Positions 16,840 to 25,478 of a stretch of 64,000 bases of DNA are shown one piece after another (position 1 is the first letter of the stretch; each line of letters begins with the position of its first letter). The stretch comes from Phycisphaeraceae bacterium (GTDB lineage Bacteria > Planctomycetota > Phycisphaerae > Phycisphaerales > Phycisphaeraceae), in the NCBI GenBank assembly GCA_029260715.1, contig JAJDCS010000028.1:62001-126000 (forward strand), read 5' to 3'. Made by a program: the position numbers and the translations under genes. Below the pieces are notes generated by a model. That model made no database searches, was not told the origin of the DNA, and saw only the letters and a program-made list of their open reading frames with translations.

Positions 16840-17415
16840 CTAATCCCCGTGCATCTGGCGCAGGCGTGTGCTCAAACGCAGCAATAAGTGCGCCCGCTCG
16901 AACTCCGGCACTAATTCATTGAGCACCTCCCGGACCGGGTCGGCGGGCGGCGGGGCTAAGACATTGGCCTGCTCGCCTAACGCCTTACGCGCCATCGAGC
17001 GGTACCGGCTAAGCGTGCGGTCGCCGAAAGCAGATACAAAGTGGAAGTCTTCGCTCAAGAACCAAGTCACCGGCACGCGCAGCCCGTCGTTGATCTTCGC
17101 TGCCACGACCAAGTCCGCGTGCTCATCGCAGCGGAGCACGAACCGCAGCCGTACCTTGTCGGGGTTCGCCTCGGCGATCCTCGCCATGGCCGAGCCCTGC
17201 AAGGCGCAGTCGCCGCACCACGTGCCGGTCAGGCACAACACGTTGACCTGCCTTGTAAACCCGCGCACCAGTTTTTCCTGATCGGGTGACAGCGATAGTT
17301 GGCTGTGCCGCTGGTGCCACTGGGCGTCGTGCCCCTCCGGCTCGCCCAGGGCGACGAAGCTGTTGTAATCAAGCCCCTGCTCGAATTTCTGACGCAGTAT
17401 TTCGGGACGGATCAT
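16840..17415 (-). CDS. Thioredoxin-family protein (CGDC active site)
   Basis: A 191-residue protein without signal peptide. A thioredoxin-like fold spans about 50-165, with the redox motif TGTWCGDCAL (Cys-Gly-Asp-Cys) and a later cis-Pro at VPVTWFLSEDF. It resembles cytosolic thioredoxin-like proteins of the thioredoxin_9 type. A GAGGA ribosome site lies about 6 bases before the ATG. Its partner is unknown. It lies 27 bases from the HEAT-repeat lipoprotein gene upstream on the same strand, so the two may be co-transcribed. Confidence 0.8.
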   Translation of the reverse strand: MIRPEILRQKFEQGLDYNSFVALGEPEGHDAQWHQRHSQLSLSPDQEKLVRGFTRQVNVLCLTGTWCGDCALQGSAMARIAEANPDKVRLRFVLRCDEHADLVVAAKINDGLRVPVTWFLSEDFHFVSAFGDRTLSRYRSMARKALGEQANVLAPPPADPVREVLNELVPEFERAHLLLRLSTRLRQMHGD

Positions 17416-17442
17416 CGGCTGTCCTCTTTGTGGGTTGGAGGT

Positions 17443-17997
17443 TTACGGGTCTTCGGGTTGGATCTCTTTCAACGCGCCCCGCGCGGTGGCCAACACAAGC
17501 TGCTCGTCTCCTGTGAGGCTAGCGTAGTTGCGCTGGCTGTAGGTCTCAACAAGCTCTTCGAGCACGGGCACACCCGCCGCGGCCGCCGGCCCCAGCTTTT
17601 CCAACGCCAACGCGCCGCGGTACCGCACGTCAAGGTCTTGGCTCCTGAGCATCTTGATCAGGCCGGGCACAGCCTTGGAGGGGTCGTTTGTTAAAGCGAT
17701 GATGCTCATGGCCGCGTTGATTCGCACGCGCCCGTCTTCCTTAGGTTTCGCCAACACCTCTTCTAATGCGGGGACGCCCTTCTCCACGGCCGACTCACCC
17801 ATCCGCCCGATCGCTTCGGCTGCGTCGCGACGCGCGCTAACGCCGCTATTGCTTAGCATCTCAACCCACTCACTGAGCGGTTTGCCCTGGTAGCTCGGCT
17901 CGATCACCGCGGCGCCGTCGAGCGAGTCGCCGTCACCACACCCCAACAGGGTAAGACAAAACACTGCCGCAAGGGCGGTGATACAAAATTGTTTCAT
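17443..17997 (-). CDS. HEAT-repeat lipoprotein
   Basis: About 184 residues from the ATG at 17997. It has a lipoprotein signal (MKQFCITALAAVFCLTLLGCGDG, lipid Cys at about residue 19) and HEAT/PBS-lyase-type repeats (for example SARRDAAEAIGRMGESAV and LDVRYRGALALEKLGPAA). Such lipoproteins are common scaffolds in planctomycete envelopes and have no catalytic motif. The frame stays open far upstream (to 18138), but the region before the signal peptide does not look coding. An ATG two codons earlier (18003) is equally possible, and the ribosome site (AGAGAG) is weak for both. Confidence 0.8.
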   Translation of the reverse strand: MKQFCITALAAVFCLTLLGCGDGDSLDGAAVIEPSYQGKPLSEWVEMLSNSGVSARRDAAEAIGRMGESAVEKGVPALEEVLAKPKEDGRVRINAAMSIIALTNDPSKAVPGLIKMLRSQDLDVRYRGALALEKLGPAAAAGVPVLEELVETYSQRNYASLTGDEQLVLATARGALKEIQPEDP

Positions 17998-18204
17998 AGT
18001 CATCTCTCTGCTGCTGAAATGTATGCCGCGATCTACCCGTGCGTGATTGACGGAGTTGACGTGTTCAACGAAACACAACCCGTAGTCTTTCTTGTTGTAC
18101 TCGATCCGCTTGCACATTGGCTCTAAAAAACACAACACAACTTAAAAACAAAAATACGCCGTTTGGCTTATTGCGTAAAGCGCTTCATGCCCGCATTATA
18201 TATA

Positions 18205-18259
18205 CATCTTTCTCCCCTCCGCCCTCGGCACAAATGAAAATTTGTACCGAGGGTTTTTT
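18205..18259 (+). ncRNA. Candidate short RNA ending in an intrinsic terminator, with C-rich 5' part
   Basis: In the gap between two minus-strand genes a strong plus-strand terminator (18222-18259) has no plus-strand gene before it. A possible promoter lies just upstream (TTGCGT at about 18170, spacer 17, CATTAT), predicting a transcript of about 55 bases. Its single-stranded 5' part reads TCTCCCCTCCGCC, complementary to Shine-Dalgarno sequences, as seen in C-rich small RNAs that block translation. The strand is set by the T-run. The -10 box is weak, so the promoter is uncertain. Confidence 0.4.
18222..18259 (+). terminator. Intrinsic terminator (orphan)
   Basis: Arms CCCTCGG and CCGAGGG, one C/A mismatch, then ACAAAT/ATTTGT closed by a GAAA tetraloop, followed by six T (18254-18259). 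There is no matching T-run on the minus strand, so it should stop plus-strand transcription. Confidence 0.8.
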
Positions 18260-18362
18260 CTTTGACTCAAATTACAGGCCCCATCAAGCGTCATGGCTTC
18301 CATCACCGCAGCGCGGTCGGCGACCCGTTTTTTGTGTTTTTGTTTGTTGGTTGGTGACGGTG

Positions 18363-18842
18363 TTAGCCTTCGGTCGGCTCGACTTGGGTGGCCACGGCAC
18401 GGAGGTAGCCCTCTAGGTACTGCTCGCAAAACACGTCCACCGCCGCCACGGTCAGGCGGTGGTCGGCGCCCCACACGCAGACGCGGAGGTCCACATACTC
18501 GGGGTCCAACTGGACGAGCATGTGGTTGTCTCGCACCCAAGCGGTAGGCAGCTTGTTGGCAAAGTAAGCGGACAACGCGTTCACTTCCGGGCCGCCGACG
18601 CTCACCGTCGGCAGCGATTGCAGGTCGCGTTGGTTGACGTACCAGATATCGCTGCAAACAACCGGCATAAGCGAGACGTTCATGCGGTCGTCGTGTGCCT
18701 TGAGCCACTTCTTGACGCGCTGGCTAAGCCGATACGCCAGGGGCCGATCGGCGACCTCGGCGCGCAGGTGCGCCCCCACAACGATGAGAAGCAGATTGCC
18801 TAATTCAAAACCGGGTGTGGCGCTGGGCGCGTGTTCATCCAT
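18363..18842 (-). CDS. Conserved-looking hypothetical protein
   Basis: A 159-residue soluble protein with no signal peptide, no membrane segment and no motif I recognise. It has a mixed alpha/beta composition and a core such as LLLIVVGAHLRAEVADRPLAYRL, which reads like a nucleotide- or effector-binding Rossmann-type start. An AAGGTGG ribosome site about 5 bases before the ATG and codon use like its neighbours support a real gene. It lies about 100 bases downstream of argF on the same strand and may be co-transcribed with it, but a link to arginine synthesis is speculative. Confidence 0.65.
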   Translation of the reverse strand: MDEHAPSATPGFELGNLLLIVVGAHLRAEVADRPLAYRLSQRVKKWLKAHDDRMNVSLMPVVCSDIWYVNQRDLQSLPTVSVGGPEVNALSAYFANKLPTAWVRDNHMLVQLDPEYVDLRVCVWGADHRLTVAAVDVFCEQYLEGYLRAVATQVEPTEG

Positions 18843-18942
18843 GTGTCCACCTTGACGTGATACAAAGCCGTCCGTGTATAAAATCGATCTCTAGACAACA
18901 AGCCCCTGCCTGGGCCGGAGCACACCCCCGCCCCGCCACCGG

Positions 18943-19866
18943 TCACGCCCCGCCCATCAGCACCGCAAGCAGCCCTTTCTGAGCGTGCAGGCGGTTGTGC
19001 GCCTGCGGGAACACGCGGCTGCGGGGCCCATCGATCACCGCGTCGGTAATCTCCACACCGCGGTAGGCGGGCAGGCAGTGCAGCACGATCGCGTGATCGG
19101 GCGCCGCTTTAAGCAAGGCCTCGTTGATTTGATAATCCGCGAACACGGCGCGGCGTTTTTCTTTTTCGTCTTCCTGACCCATCGAGACCCAGGTGTCGGT
19201 GTAGACCGCATCGGCCTGGGCGACCGCCTCGCGGCTGTCGTGGGTCGTGCGGAAATCCAGGCCCGGGTGGTGCGACTTGATCCGGTCGACAAAACGCGGG
19301 TGCAGCTCGTACCCCGGTGGGCTTGCCAAGACGAACCGCATGCCCAGCGTCCCGCACGCCATCGCCAGGCTGTGCGCTACGTTGTTCCCGTCGCCGATAA
19401 ATACAAGCGTGCGCCCCGACACGTCACGCCCGAACTCGTCCATGACCGTCATCACGTCGGCCAGCGCCTGACACGGGTGGGACTCGTCGCTCAAGGCATT
19501 GATCACCGGCACCTGGCTGTACTCGGCCAAATCGATCAGCTTCTGGTGCTCGTACACCCGGGCCATGATCCCGTGGACCATGCCGCTAAGCACGCGCGCC
19601 ACGTCTGCTGGGTGCTCGCGCTTGCCTAGGCCCACCTCCTCCCAACCCAGGCGGATCGCGTGCCCGCCCAGTTCGAGCATGGCCTGCTCAAAGCTCACCC
19701 GCGTGCGCAGGCTGGGCTTCTCGAAGATCATCGCCAGCGTGCGGTGGGCCAGGACCGGGTCGTTGGGCTTGTTCTGTTCGCGCTGCTTCCTTAGCAGAAA
19801 CGCTACGTCCAGCAAGTGGTCGAACTGTTCGCGTGTGACTTGAGCGAGTGATAAAAAATGCCGCAT
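18943..19866 (-). CDS. argF: Ornithine carbamoyltransferase
   Basis: A 307-residue enzyme that makes citrulline from ornithine and carbamoyl phosphate in arginine synthesis. It has a carbamoyl-phosphate motif SLRTRVSFE (a variant of STRTR), the HPCQALAD motif and the ornithine loop HCLPAYRG near the C-terminus. Length is typical. An AGGTG ribosome site lies about 7 bases before the ATG. It lies 76 bases or so after the argB stop on the same strand, so the two form a short arginine unit. argC, argD and argJ are not present in the window. Confidence 0.95.
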   Translation of the reverse strand: MRHFLSLAQVTREQFDHLLDVAFLLRKQREQNKPNDPVLAHRTLAMIFEKPSLRTRVSFEQAMLELGGHAIRLGWEEVGLGKREHPADVARVLSGMVHGIMARVYEHQKLIDLAEYSQVPVINALSDESHPCQALADVMTVMDEFGRDVSGRTLVFIGDGNNVAHSLAMACGTLGMRFVLASPPGYELHPRFVDRIKSHHPGLDFRTTHDSREAVAQADAVYTDTWVSMGQEDEKEKRRAVFADYQINEALLKAAPDHAIVLHCLPAYRGVEITDAVIDGPRSRVFPQAHNRLHAQKGLLAVLMGGA

Positions 19867-19942
19867 CGATCAGCACCTGTGCCGTTTCATGATGCCGTGA
19901 TACGCCCACGCCGCTTACGCGGCAGCGCCGGGGACACAGCCG

Positions 19943-20839
19943 TTACCGTAACACCACCTCCGTACCGATACCCTCCTGGGTATACACTTCGAGCATCAAC
20001 GAGTGGGGGATGCGTCCGTCGATGATGTGCACCTTGCCCACACCGGCGTTCAGTGCGGTGAGGCTGGCCTCGACCTTCGGCAGCATGCCCGCGGTGATCA
20101 CGCCGTCGTCGACCAGGCGCGTGATCTGATTTTTGGTCAGGTGCCCAGCCATGCTGTCGGGGTCGTCGGACGTGCGCACGCCGTGTGTGTCCGAAACCAA
20201 GACAAGCTTCTCAGCCCGCAGCGCCGCGGCCACGTGCCCCGCCACGCTGTCGGCGTTGACGTTGAGCTTACCCCCTGACGGGTCGCGCGCCACAGGGGCG
20301 ATGACCGGGATGTGCCCCGCCGACAGCAGCGGCGACAACAACTCCGCGTTCACCCAATCGACATCGCCCACGTACCCCAAGTCGACCCGCCGGCCGGGGC
20401 CGGTGCCGCCCGCCTCGGGCGGGACATTCAAGAAAAACCGCTTGGCGAAAACAACGCAGCTGACGAGGCTGTGCAGCCCCATGGCCTTGGACCCGAGCTT
20501 GTTGATCTGCGACACGATCCCCTTGTTGATCTCATTCACCAGCACATGCTCAACAATCGCAAGCGTCCGCTCGTCGGTGTACCGCCGGCCCTGGACGAAC
20601 TGCGCCTCGAGCCCGGCGCTCTCCATCGCCTTGGTAATCCCGTTGCCCCCGCCGTGGATAACCACCGGGTGCATCCCCACCGCGTCCATGAAACAGATGT
20701 CCTGGATCAGGCTCGCCAGCACCTGGGGCTGGTCCATGATCGACCCGCCGACTTTCACGACAATCACCTTCTCCTCGAAGCGGCGGATGTACTCATACGC
20801 TTCGACCAGCGTCGCGGCTTTGGCAATCGCGTCATTCAT
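19943..20839 (-). CDS. argB: Acetylglutamate kinase
   Basis: About 298 residues from the ATG at 20839, the second step of arginine synthesis. Motifs are VVKVGGSIMD (phosphate binding), VIHGGGNGITKAM, the FVQGRRYTDERTL region, NVNADSVAGHVAAAL (substrate and active site) and GMLPKVEASLTAL. The frame extends upstream to 20992, but the extra 51 residues are Arg/Pro-rich and unlike the family, so I start at MNDAIAKAAT, which matches the usual N-terminus. The N-terminal helix suggests the hexameric, arginine-inhibited type, though that is inference. Confidence 0.95.
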   Translation of the reverse strand: MNDAIAKAATLVEAYEYIRRFEEKVIVVKVGGSIMDQPQVLASLIQDICFMDAVGMHPVVIHGGGNGITKAMESAGLEAQFVQGRRYTDERTLAIVEHVLVNEINKGIVSQINKLGSKAMGLHSLVSCVVFAKRFFLNVPPEAGGTGPGRRVDLGYVGDVDWVNAELLSPLLSAGHIPVIAPVARDPSGGKLNVNADSVAGHVAAALRAEKLVLVSDTHGVRTSDDPDSMAGHLTKNQITRLVDDGVITAGMLPKVEASLTALNAGVGKVHIIDGRIPHSLMLEVYTQEGIGTEVVLR

Positions 20840-21076
20840 GGCTGTGTTCACACCTTGGAGCGAATCGCGGAGTGTAGCCCTGAGTATTGGTGCATGCAAA
20901 AAAGGGCGTCGCCGTGGCCTTTGATCAACGCCCATCCTAATCCCCCCCGTCTCGCGGCGGCTGGGGAGGATTCTAGGGACAAGATGGTCCACTTTTTGAT
21001 CTTACCGGCAGTGGTGTACCCGCCGTCACTTAAATCAACTCCGATCAGCAAACGGCGCCGCGGATTGGGGGGTGCG

Positions 21077-21199
21077 TTGCGGCGGTAGGTCGGTATTGAC
21101 TATAATGACGCCACCCGCCAGACGGGTTCCCGGCCCGTCTCACCGCTGTTGAGCGTTCTCGACAGCCCGGCACGATGGATGTTGCCACGAAGCAACATC
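21077..21199 (+). promoter_or_regulatory. Promoter-like boxes followed by two perfect hairpins
   Basis: In the roughly 500-base divergent gap between argB and the VanZ-like gene, TTGCGG (21077-21082), an 18-base spacer and TATAAT (21101-21106) form a good plus-strand promoter match. Immediately after come two perfect stems: 21120-21140 (AGACGGG/CCCGTCT) and 21178-21199 (GATGTTGC/GCAACATC). No T-run follows, so a separate small RNA is only one option; a long leader or binding sites are others. Confidence 0.35.
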
Positions 21200-21247
21200 G
21201 CCATGCAGACCTCGGCAAAACCACTCTGAGAAAAACGCTTTAATCTG

Positions 21248-21277
21248 TTGTTGAAATGAGACTTAGAATACTATTAT
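21248..21277 (+). promoter_or_regulatory. Likely promoter of the VanZ-like gene
   Basis: TTGTTG (21248-21253), an 18-base spacer and TATTAT (21272-21277) precede the VanZ-like gene by about 67 bases, in an AT-rich stretch. Five of six -10 bases match consensus. Confidence 0.45.
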
Positions 21278-21344
21278 GCTTCCGGCACCCGCATTGCGTT
21301 ATCGCGAACCATCTAGCGGGATCGCCCTTTAACGGAGTTTAACC

Positions 21345-21965
21345 ATGACCGATATGATTGCTCGTTCAGCTTGGTACTTAGCTCATCAGCGACTGCTCTT
21401 AGGGGCGTTGACGCTGAGCGGGTTCGCTTTTCTTTTCCTGGCTGGCAAGCTATTCGGAAACGACGGCATTGAATACCTGATCGACCACGAAACCTTGCAC
21501 ACCACGGGGCATATCTTCGTCTACGGAGCGCTGGCGGTCATGCTGGCGCGTGCCATGGGCGATCGGTACCTGCTGGCGTGGGTGGCGAGCAACCTGCTAG
21601 CCGCTGGCGAGGAGTACCACCAATTGGTGGTGCCGGGGCGCGTGGCGTCATTGGAAGACGCGGCGATAAATTTTGTTTCCATCAGCGCGTTCTTGCTGCT
21701 GGCGGTCCTTGCCCGGGGCGTGTTACACCGGCGTCGCAGCCGCCATGCAACCACCCCGCCCCAAGCACCCCAACCCGGCCTCGCACGCGCGACGCACCGG
21801 CTCGATGTCCTAGATGACAGGCTCCCAGCCCCAAAGGCTGCTATACTACTGGTTGGACAAACTAGTCACGGAGCCACTTCGCATGAGACACAAGGCGGTA
21901 TGGATTTGCTTCTGGATGACAGTCACGTACTGGCTGGGTGGCGTGTTCGGGTGCTCAAGCCCTGA
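21345..21965 (+). CDS. VanZ-like membrane protein
   Basis: A 206-residue protein with about four hydrophobic segments in its first 125 residues (near 17-35, 48-66, 72-88 and 105-124). The signature GEEYHQLVVPGRVASLEDAAIN matches the VanZ pattern (acidic-x-x-HQ, PGR, then D and N). VanZ-like proteins are linked to teicoplanin resistance in enterococci, but most bacterial members have no known function. CGGAG lies about 7 bases before the ATG. The C-terminal 70 residues lack family resemblance and overlap the next gene by 83 bases, so a recent loss of an earlier stop is possible. Confidence 0.7.
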   Translation: MTDMIARSAWYLAHQRLLLGALTLSGFAFLFLAGKLFGNDGIEYLIDHETLHTTGHIFVYGALAVMLARAMGDRYLLAWVASNLLAAGEEYHQLVVPGRVASLEDAAINFVSISAFLLLAVLARGVLHRRRSRHATTPPQAPQPGLARATHRLDVLDDRLPAPKAAILLVGQTSHGATSHETQGGMDLLLDDSHVLAGWRVRVLKP

Positions 21966-22515
21966 ACAACAAGCCTCGCCGCAACAAACTCAGGCCGACA
22001 CCCCGCAGGTGGCCGTGGCCACACAATCAGCCTCCGAAACCCGTAGCTCCATCCACAAATTTACACGCATGCCCAGCGAGAGCACGCCCTCGCTGCACAG
22101 CCTGGACCGCTCACACTGGGCCAAGGTCACGGTCACGCCCCTCGACGGCTCGATCGCGCCTCGGCCGGTCATGTTTGAAGACGGCATGATCCAAGTCGAG
22201 CATCAAAACTCAAAACTCGCCGCGGAAGAAGCCGACCCGTTATCCCACCAAGCGGTGGACCTCTCCGAGGTGAAGCTGCCGGCTGAAGATTTTTCCCGCG
22301 TGAACAAGAACACCGTCGAGGTTCAAAAGAAATTGGTGGAAGCCTTGGAAGGCGGCGAAGCGCAGAACTGGAGTCAAGAGAACGGCCTCAACGCCGTGGC
22401 CCAACCGATCAAGGCCGCCCTGGACCTTGTGACACTGCCGTTGCGTACCCTCGCCGATCAGGAAGCCGCCAAGGAAAAGGCCGCCCAAAAAAAGCCCGAG
22501 ACACCCGAGCCATAA
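21883..22515 (+). CDS. Secreted lipoprotein, function unknown
   Basis: About 210 residues from the ATG at 21883 (MRHKAVWICFWMTVTYWLGGVFGCSS), a lipoprotein signal with the lipid Cys at about residue 24. A low-complexity Gln/Thr/Ser/Pro linker and an alpha-helical C-terminal part rich in Glu, Lys and Ala follow. GGAG lies 9 bases before this ATG and decides the start over the frame opening at 21814. No known domain recognised. It overlaps the end of the VanZ-like frame by 83 bases, so translational coupling is possible. Confidence 0.65.
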   Translation: MRHKAVWICFWMTVTYWLGGVFGCSSPEQQASPQQTQADTPQVAVATQSASETRSSIHKFTRMPSESTPSLHSLDRSHWAKVTVTPLDGSIAPRPVMFEDGMIQVEHQNSKLAAEEADPLSHQAVDLSEVKLPAEDFSRVNKNTVEVQKKLVEALEGGEAQNWSQENGLNAVAQPIKAALDLVTLPLRTLADQEAAKEKAAQKKPETPEP

Positions 22516-22681
22516 CACCCGTTAGCGCACCGGGCCGTTACACCGCATCCGCGATCACAAGAAACGCCGGGCCTTGGGCGCACGCATTTCCATTACCGTC
22601 GCACGATTGCGTAACCGACACGCACATCCTATGTTGTGACGACGTTTCTACCGTCACGTTAAAGCCAACAACGGGGCTCCC

Positions 22682-25396
22682 ATGGCCACTGTGAGTTACG
22701 ACGAACAAAGTGTGATCATCGACGGTCGGCGTGCATGGCTGGTCAGCGGTGCGGTTCACTACGCACGCACGCCACGGGCCCAGTGGCGCAGCCGGTTGCG
22801 TGCAGCCAAACAGGCGGGCCTCAACTGCATTGACGTGCGCGTGTACTGGCACCTACACGAACCCACCCCCGCCCAATTCAACTTCGAACAAGAACTCGAC
22901 CTCAGACACTTCATTGAATTGATCGCCCAAGAAGGGCTGCACTGCGTCCTGCGCCCGGGCCCCTACCTGGGTGACGGCCGCGACCTGGGCGGGCTGCCCC
23001 CATGGCTGTTGGGCCAAGCCAACGGCGTCAAGCTGCGCCAGGCGGACGGGCCGTTCCTTGAGGCCTGCTCACGCTACCTCGGAGCCGTCATGGAGCAGGT
23101 GAAAGACCTGCAAGCCACTTCGTCCAACGGCGGGCCGATCCTGCTGGCGGCTGTTGAAAACCGATGGTTCTGCGGGCACCGCGACCAAGCCAAGGGGTAC
23201 CTGGGCGAATTGGCCCGTTACCTGCGCGAGAACGGCTGCGCGGTGCCGCTGATCAACTGCAACAACCTGTGGCCGGGCACCGACGAAACCATCGCCTGCT
23301 GGCACGGCACCGACCACCTGGCCGCGGACCTGCGGCAGCTTGGCTTGATCCAGCCCCACGCACCGCGCATCGCCGACCTTGAAACCACCGAGCCCTGCTT
23401 CTGGTCACAAAAGAAACCGTTCGTCACGAGCACGCCTTCGCAACACCTTTACCGTTTGGCGTCCGTGCTGGCCTCGGCGGGGCAGTACAACGACGCCGCC
23501 TTTCACGGCGCGCCGCATTGGGGGTTTGACGGCGGTCGTTCTTCGTCGTCACGGTTCGCCTTCGCCGCGGCCCAGGCGGTGTGCGACCCCGCGCTAAGCC
23601 AAACCGGCCAGCGGGGCGACAAATACCAGGCGACCAAACGGATCAGCGTGTTCGCCAGCCAATTCGGGCAGGTGCTGGCGCACCTCAACAGCGCCGACCA
23701 ACACGCCGCGCTGGCAGTGGATGGCGGCCAACCCGACGGCCCGGCGGTGGTCCATTTGCGTGGCTCGCAAGGGCAAACGGTGTTCCTGTTCAAGAGCGAG
23801 AAAGACAAACGCACGCAAACGAGTCTGCTGCTGCCCAACGGGCTGACGCTTGATGTCCCGCTGGGCACGGATACGGCTGCGTGGCTGCTGCTCGACGCCG
23901 ACCTCTCCGGCGTGGCGAAGCTGAACTACACGAACCTGCGCCCGTGGGCGTTTTTCGATCGGCAGGCGCTGGTGCTGTTCGGGCCCGCCGGGGCCCAGGG
24001 GCTTGTGTGCATCAACAACGCCCTGCTACGCGTCAAAGTGCCCACCGGCAAAACACCCGCTGTTGAACGGCACGAAGACCTGACGGTGATCGTCTTGAAC
24101 ACCGCGCAAGTCGACGCGGCATACCTAAGCCCGGCCGGGCTGGTGGTCGGCGCCGCGGGTCTGGACAGCGACGACAAGCCCATCCCGCTGCAAGGCTGGG
24201 GCAACGGCACGCTCGTCGCAGCGGACGGCCCAACCAAGCGGCTCACACCCCCGCCGGCCAAGCGCGTCATCGCGCCCAAGCGTGGCAAATGGGAGCAGGC
24301 GCCGCTTACCGATCTGATCAACGCAGACAGCGACCGATTTGAACCCATCGAAGGCCCGGTGAGCCTCGAATCGTTGGGCTGCCCCACGGGGTATGGGTGG
24401 TACAAGCTATCGCTTAAATCGCCGGTATCGGGCAAGGCGTTGGCAGCCGAGTCCGCCGATCGGCTGCACGTGTATCAAAAAGGCAAGCTTGAAGCTGTCT
24501 TAGGCGTCGGCCCCGCCGCCCAAGACGGGCCGACCCAACTGCGCCTAGCTGATGACACCGTGATCCTGGCTGACAACCTCGGCCACGCCAGCGACGGGTG
24601 GGCCATGGACCAATCCAAAGGGCTGTTCGGTCATATTTACACCGTCAAGCCTTTAAAGCTCACCAAACCAAAAATCATCAAGGGCCAAGCACCGGACCTA
24701 TTCGCGCTGAGCGGCTTCTTCCCTTACGCCCATAGCCAGGACCGCCCCGTTTCAGACGCGCTATCCTGGAAAATTAAGCCCGTGAAGAAAAACCCGTTGA
24801 TCTGCGAGATTGACGGTCTGCCGTGGCGGTGTGTGTTGATGGCCAACGGCGAACCGGTCGGCGCGTACGACCCGGCGCTCAGCGGCGGCTTTGCGCGGTT
24901 CGTGCTGCACGTGGGGCAAACGATCAAAGGCGGCGCGAACGATCTGCGGCTAGCGCTTTTCGATCAATACGACCCGCGCGCTTTGCCCGGCAAAGACCTG
25001 TCCAAACACGTGCGCCTTTACCAAGCCACCTTGCCCATGACCGCCAAAGCCCAATGGTCGTTCGCGAAGTGGACGCTGCCCGGGGACAACGACTTCAAGC
25101 CGGTAAGAAAATCAAAATCACCCGGACCTTGCTGGTACCGTTGTAACTTCCAGGTTTCGCACACCGACGCCCCGCTGTGGCTGGAGCCGACCGGCATGAC
25201 CAAGGGCCAAATCTATATCAACGGCCACAACGCCGGGCGGTACTTCGTCGCCACACACACGGGCCAGGCCGTGCCGCCCCAGCGGCTGTACTACCTGCCC
25301 GAAGGCTGGCTGCATACCGACCGCCCAAATGAGCTATTGCTCTTCGATGAGCACGGCCGCCCGCCGGCCAAGTGCCGGCTGGTCTACAGCCGCTAA
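22682..25396 (+). CDS. GH35 beta-galactosidase-like protein with altered catalytic site
   Basis: A 904-residue protein whose N-terminal TIM-barrel region (about 5-330) follows the GH35 pattern: WRSRLRAAKQAGLNCIDVRVYW, LHEPTPAQFNFE, LRPGPYLGDGRDLGGLPPWLL and NGGPILLAAVEN. In active GH35 enzymes the last motif ends ENEYG with the second Glu as acid/base. Here it is ENRW, so that Glu is replaced by Arg161. The first half of the AEWDFGG loop is also changed. Glu234 may be the nucleophile. C-terminal beta-sandwich domains of GH35 type follow (about 575-905). No signal peptide. It may be inactive or have an unusual specificity. Confidence 0.75.
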   Translation: MATVSYDEQSVIIDGRRAWLVSGAVHYARTPRAQWRSRLRAAKQAGLNCIDVRVYWHLHEPTPAQFNFEQELDLRHFIELIAQEGLHCVLRPGPYLGDGRDLGGLPPWLLGQANGVKLRQADGPFLEACSRYLGAVMEQVKDLQATSSNGGPILLAAVENRWFCGHRDQAKGYLGELARYLRENGCAVPLINCNNLWPGTDETIACWHGTDHLAADLRQLGLIQPHAPRIADLETTEPCFWSQKKPFVTSTPSQHLYRLASVLASAGQYNDAAFHGAPHWGFDGGRSSSSRFAFAAAQAVCDPALSQTGQRGDKYQATKRISVFASQFGQVLAHLNSADQHAALAVDGGQPDGPAVVHLRGSQGQTVFLFKSEKDKRTQTSLLLPNGLTLDVPLGTDTAAWLLLDADLSGVAKLNYTNLRPWAFFDRQALVLFGPAGAQGLVCINNALLRVKVPTGKTPAVERHEDLTVIVLNTAQVDAAYLSPAGLVVGAAGLDSDDKPIPLQGWGNGTLVAADGPTKRLTPPPAKRVIAPKRGKWEQAPLTDLINADSDRFEPIEGPVSLESLGCPTGYGWYKLSLKSPVSGKALAAESADRLHVYQKGKLEAVLGVGPAAQDGPTQLRLADDTVILADNLGHASDGWAMDQSKGLFGHIYTVKPLKLTKPKIIKGQAPDLFALSGFFPYAHSQDRPVSDALSWKIKPVKKNPLICEIDGLPWRCVLMANGEPVGAYDPALSGGFARFVLHVGQTIKGGANDLRLALFDQYDPRALPGKDLSKHVRLYQATLPMTAKAQWSFAKWTLPGDNDFKPVRKSKSPGPCWYRCNFQVSHTDAPLWLEPTGMTKGQIYINGHNAGRYFVATHTGQAVPPQRLYYLPEGWLHTDRPNELLLFDEHGRPPAKCRLVYSR

Positions 25397-25441
25397 AACG
25401 CGCCACCGCAAAGCCCCAAAACCGCAGCCGGGCACGACCAC

Positions 25442-25472
25442 TTTGATACCACCGGCCGATACCCTCTAGAAT
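25442..25472 (+). promoter_or_regulatory. Promoter-like boxes immediately before the GroES-like gene
   Basis: TTTGAT (25442-25447), a 19-base spacer and TAGAAT (25467-25472) end six bases before the ATG at 25479. If used, transcription would begin at or beside the start codon, giving a leaderless mRNA. This agrees with the absence of a Shine-Dalgarno sequence. Confidence 0.35.
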
Positions 25473-25478
25473 AGACCC

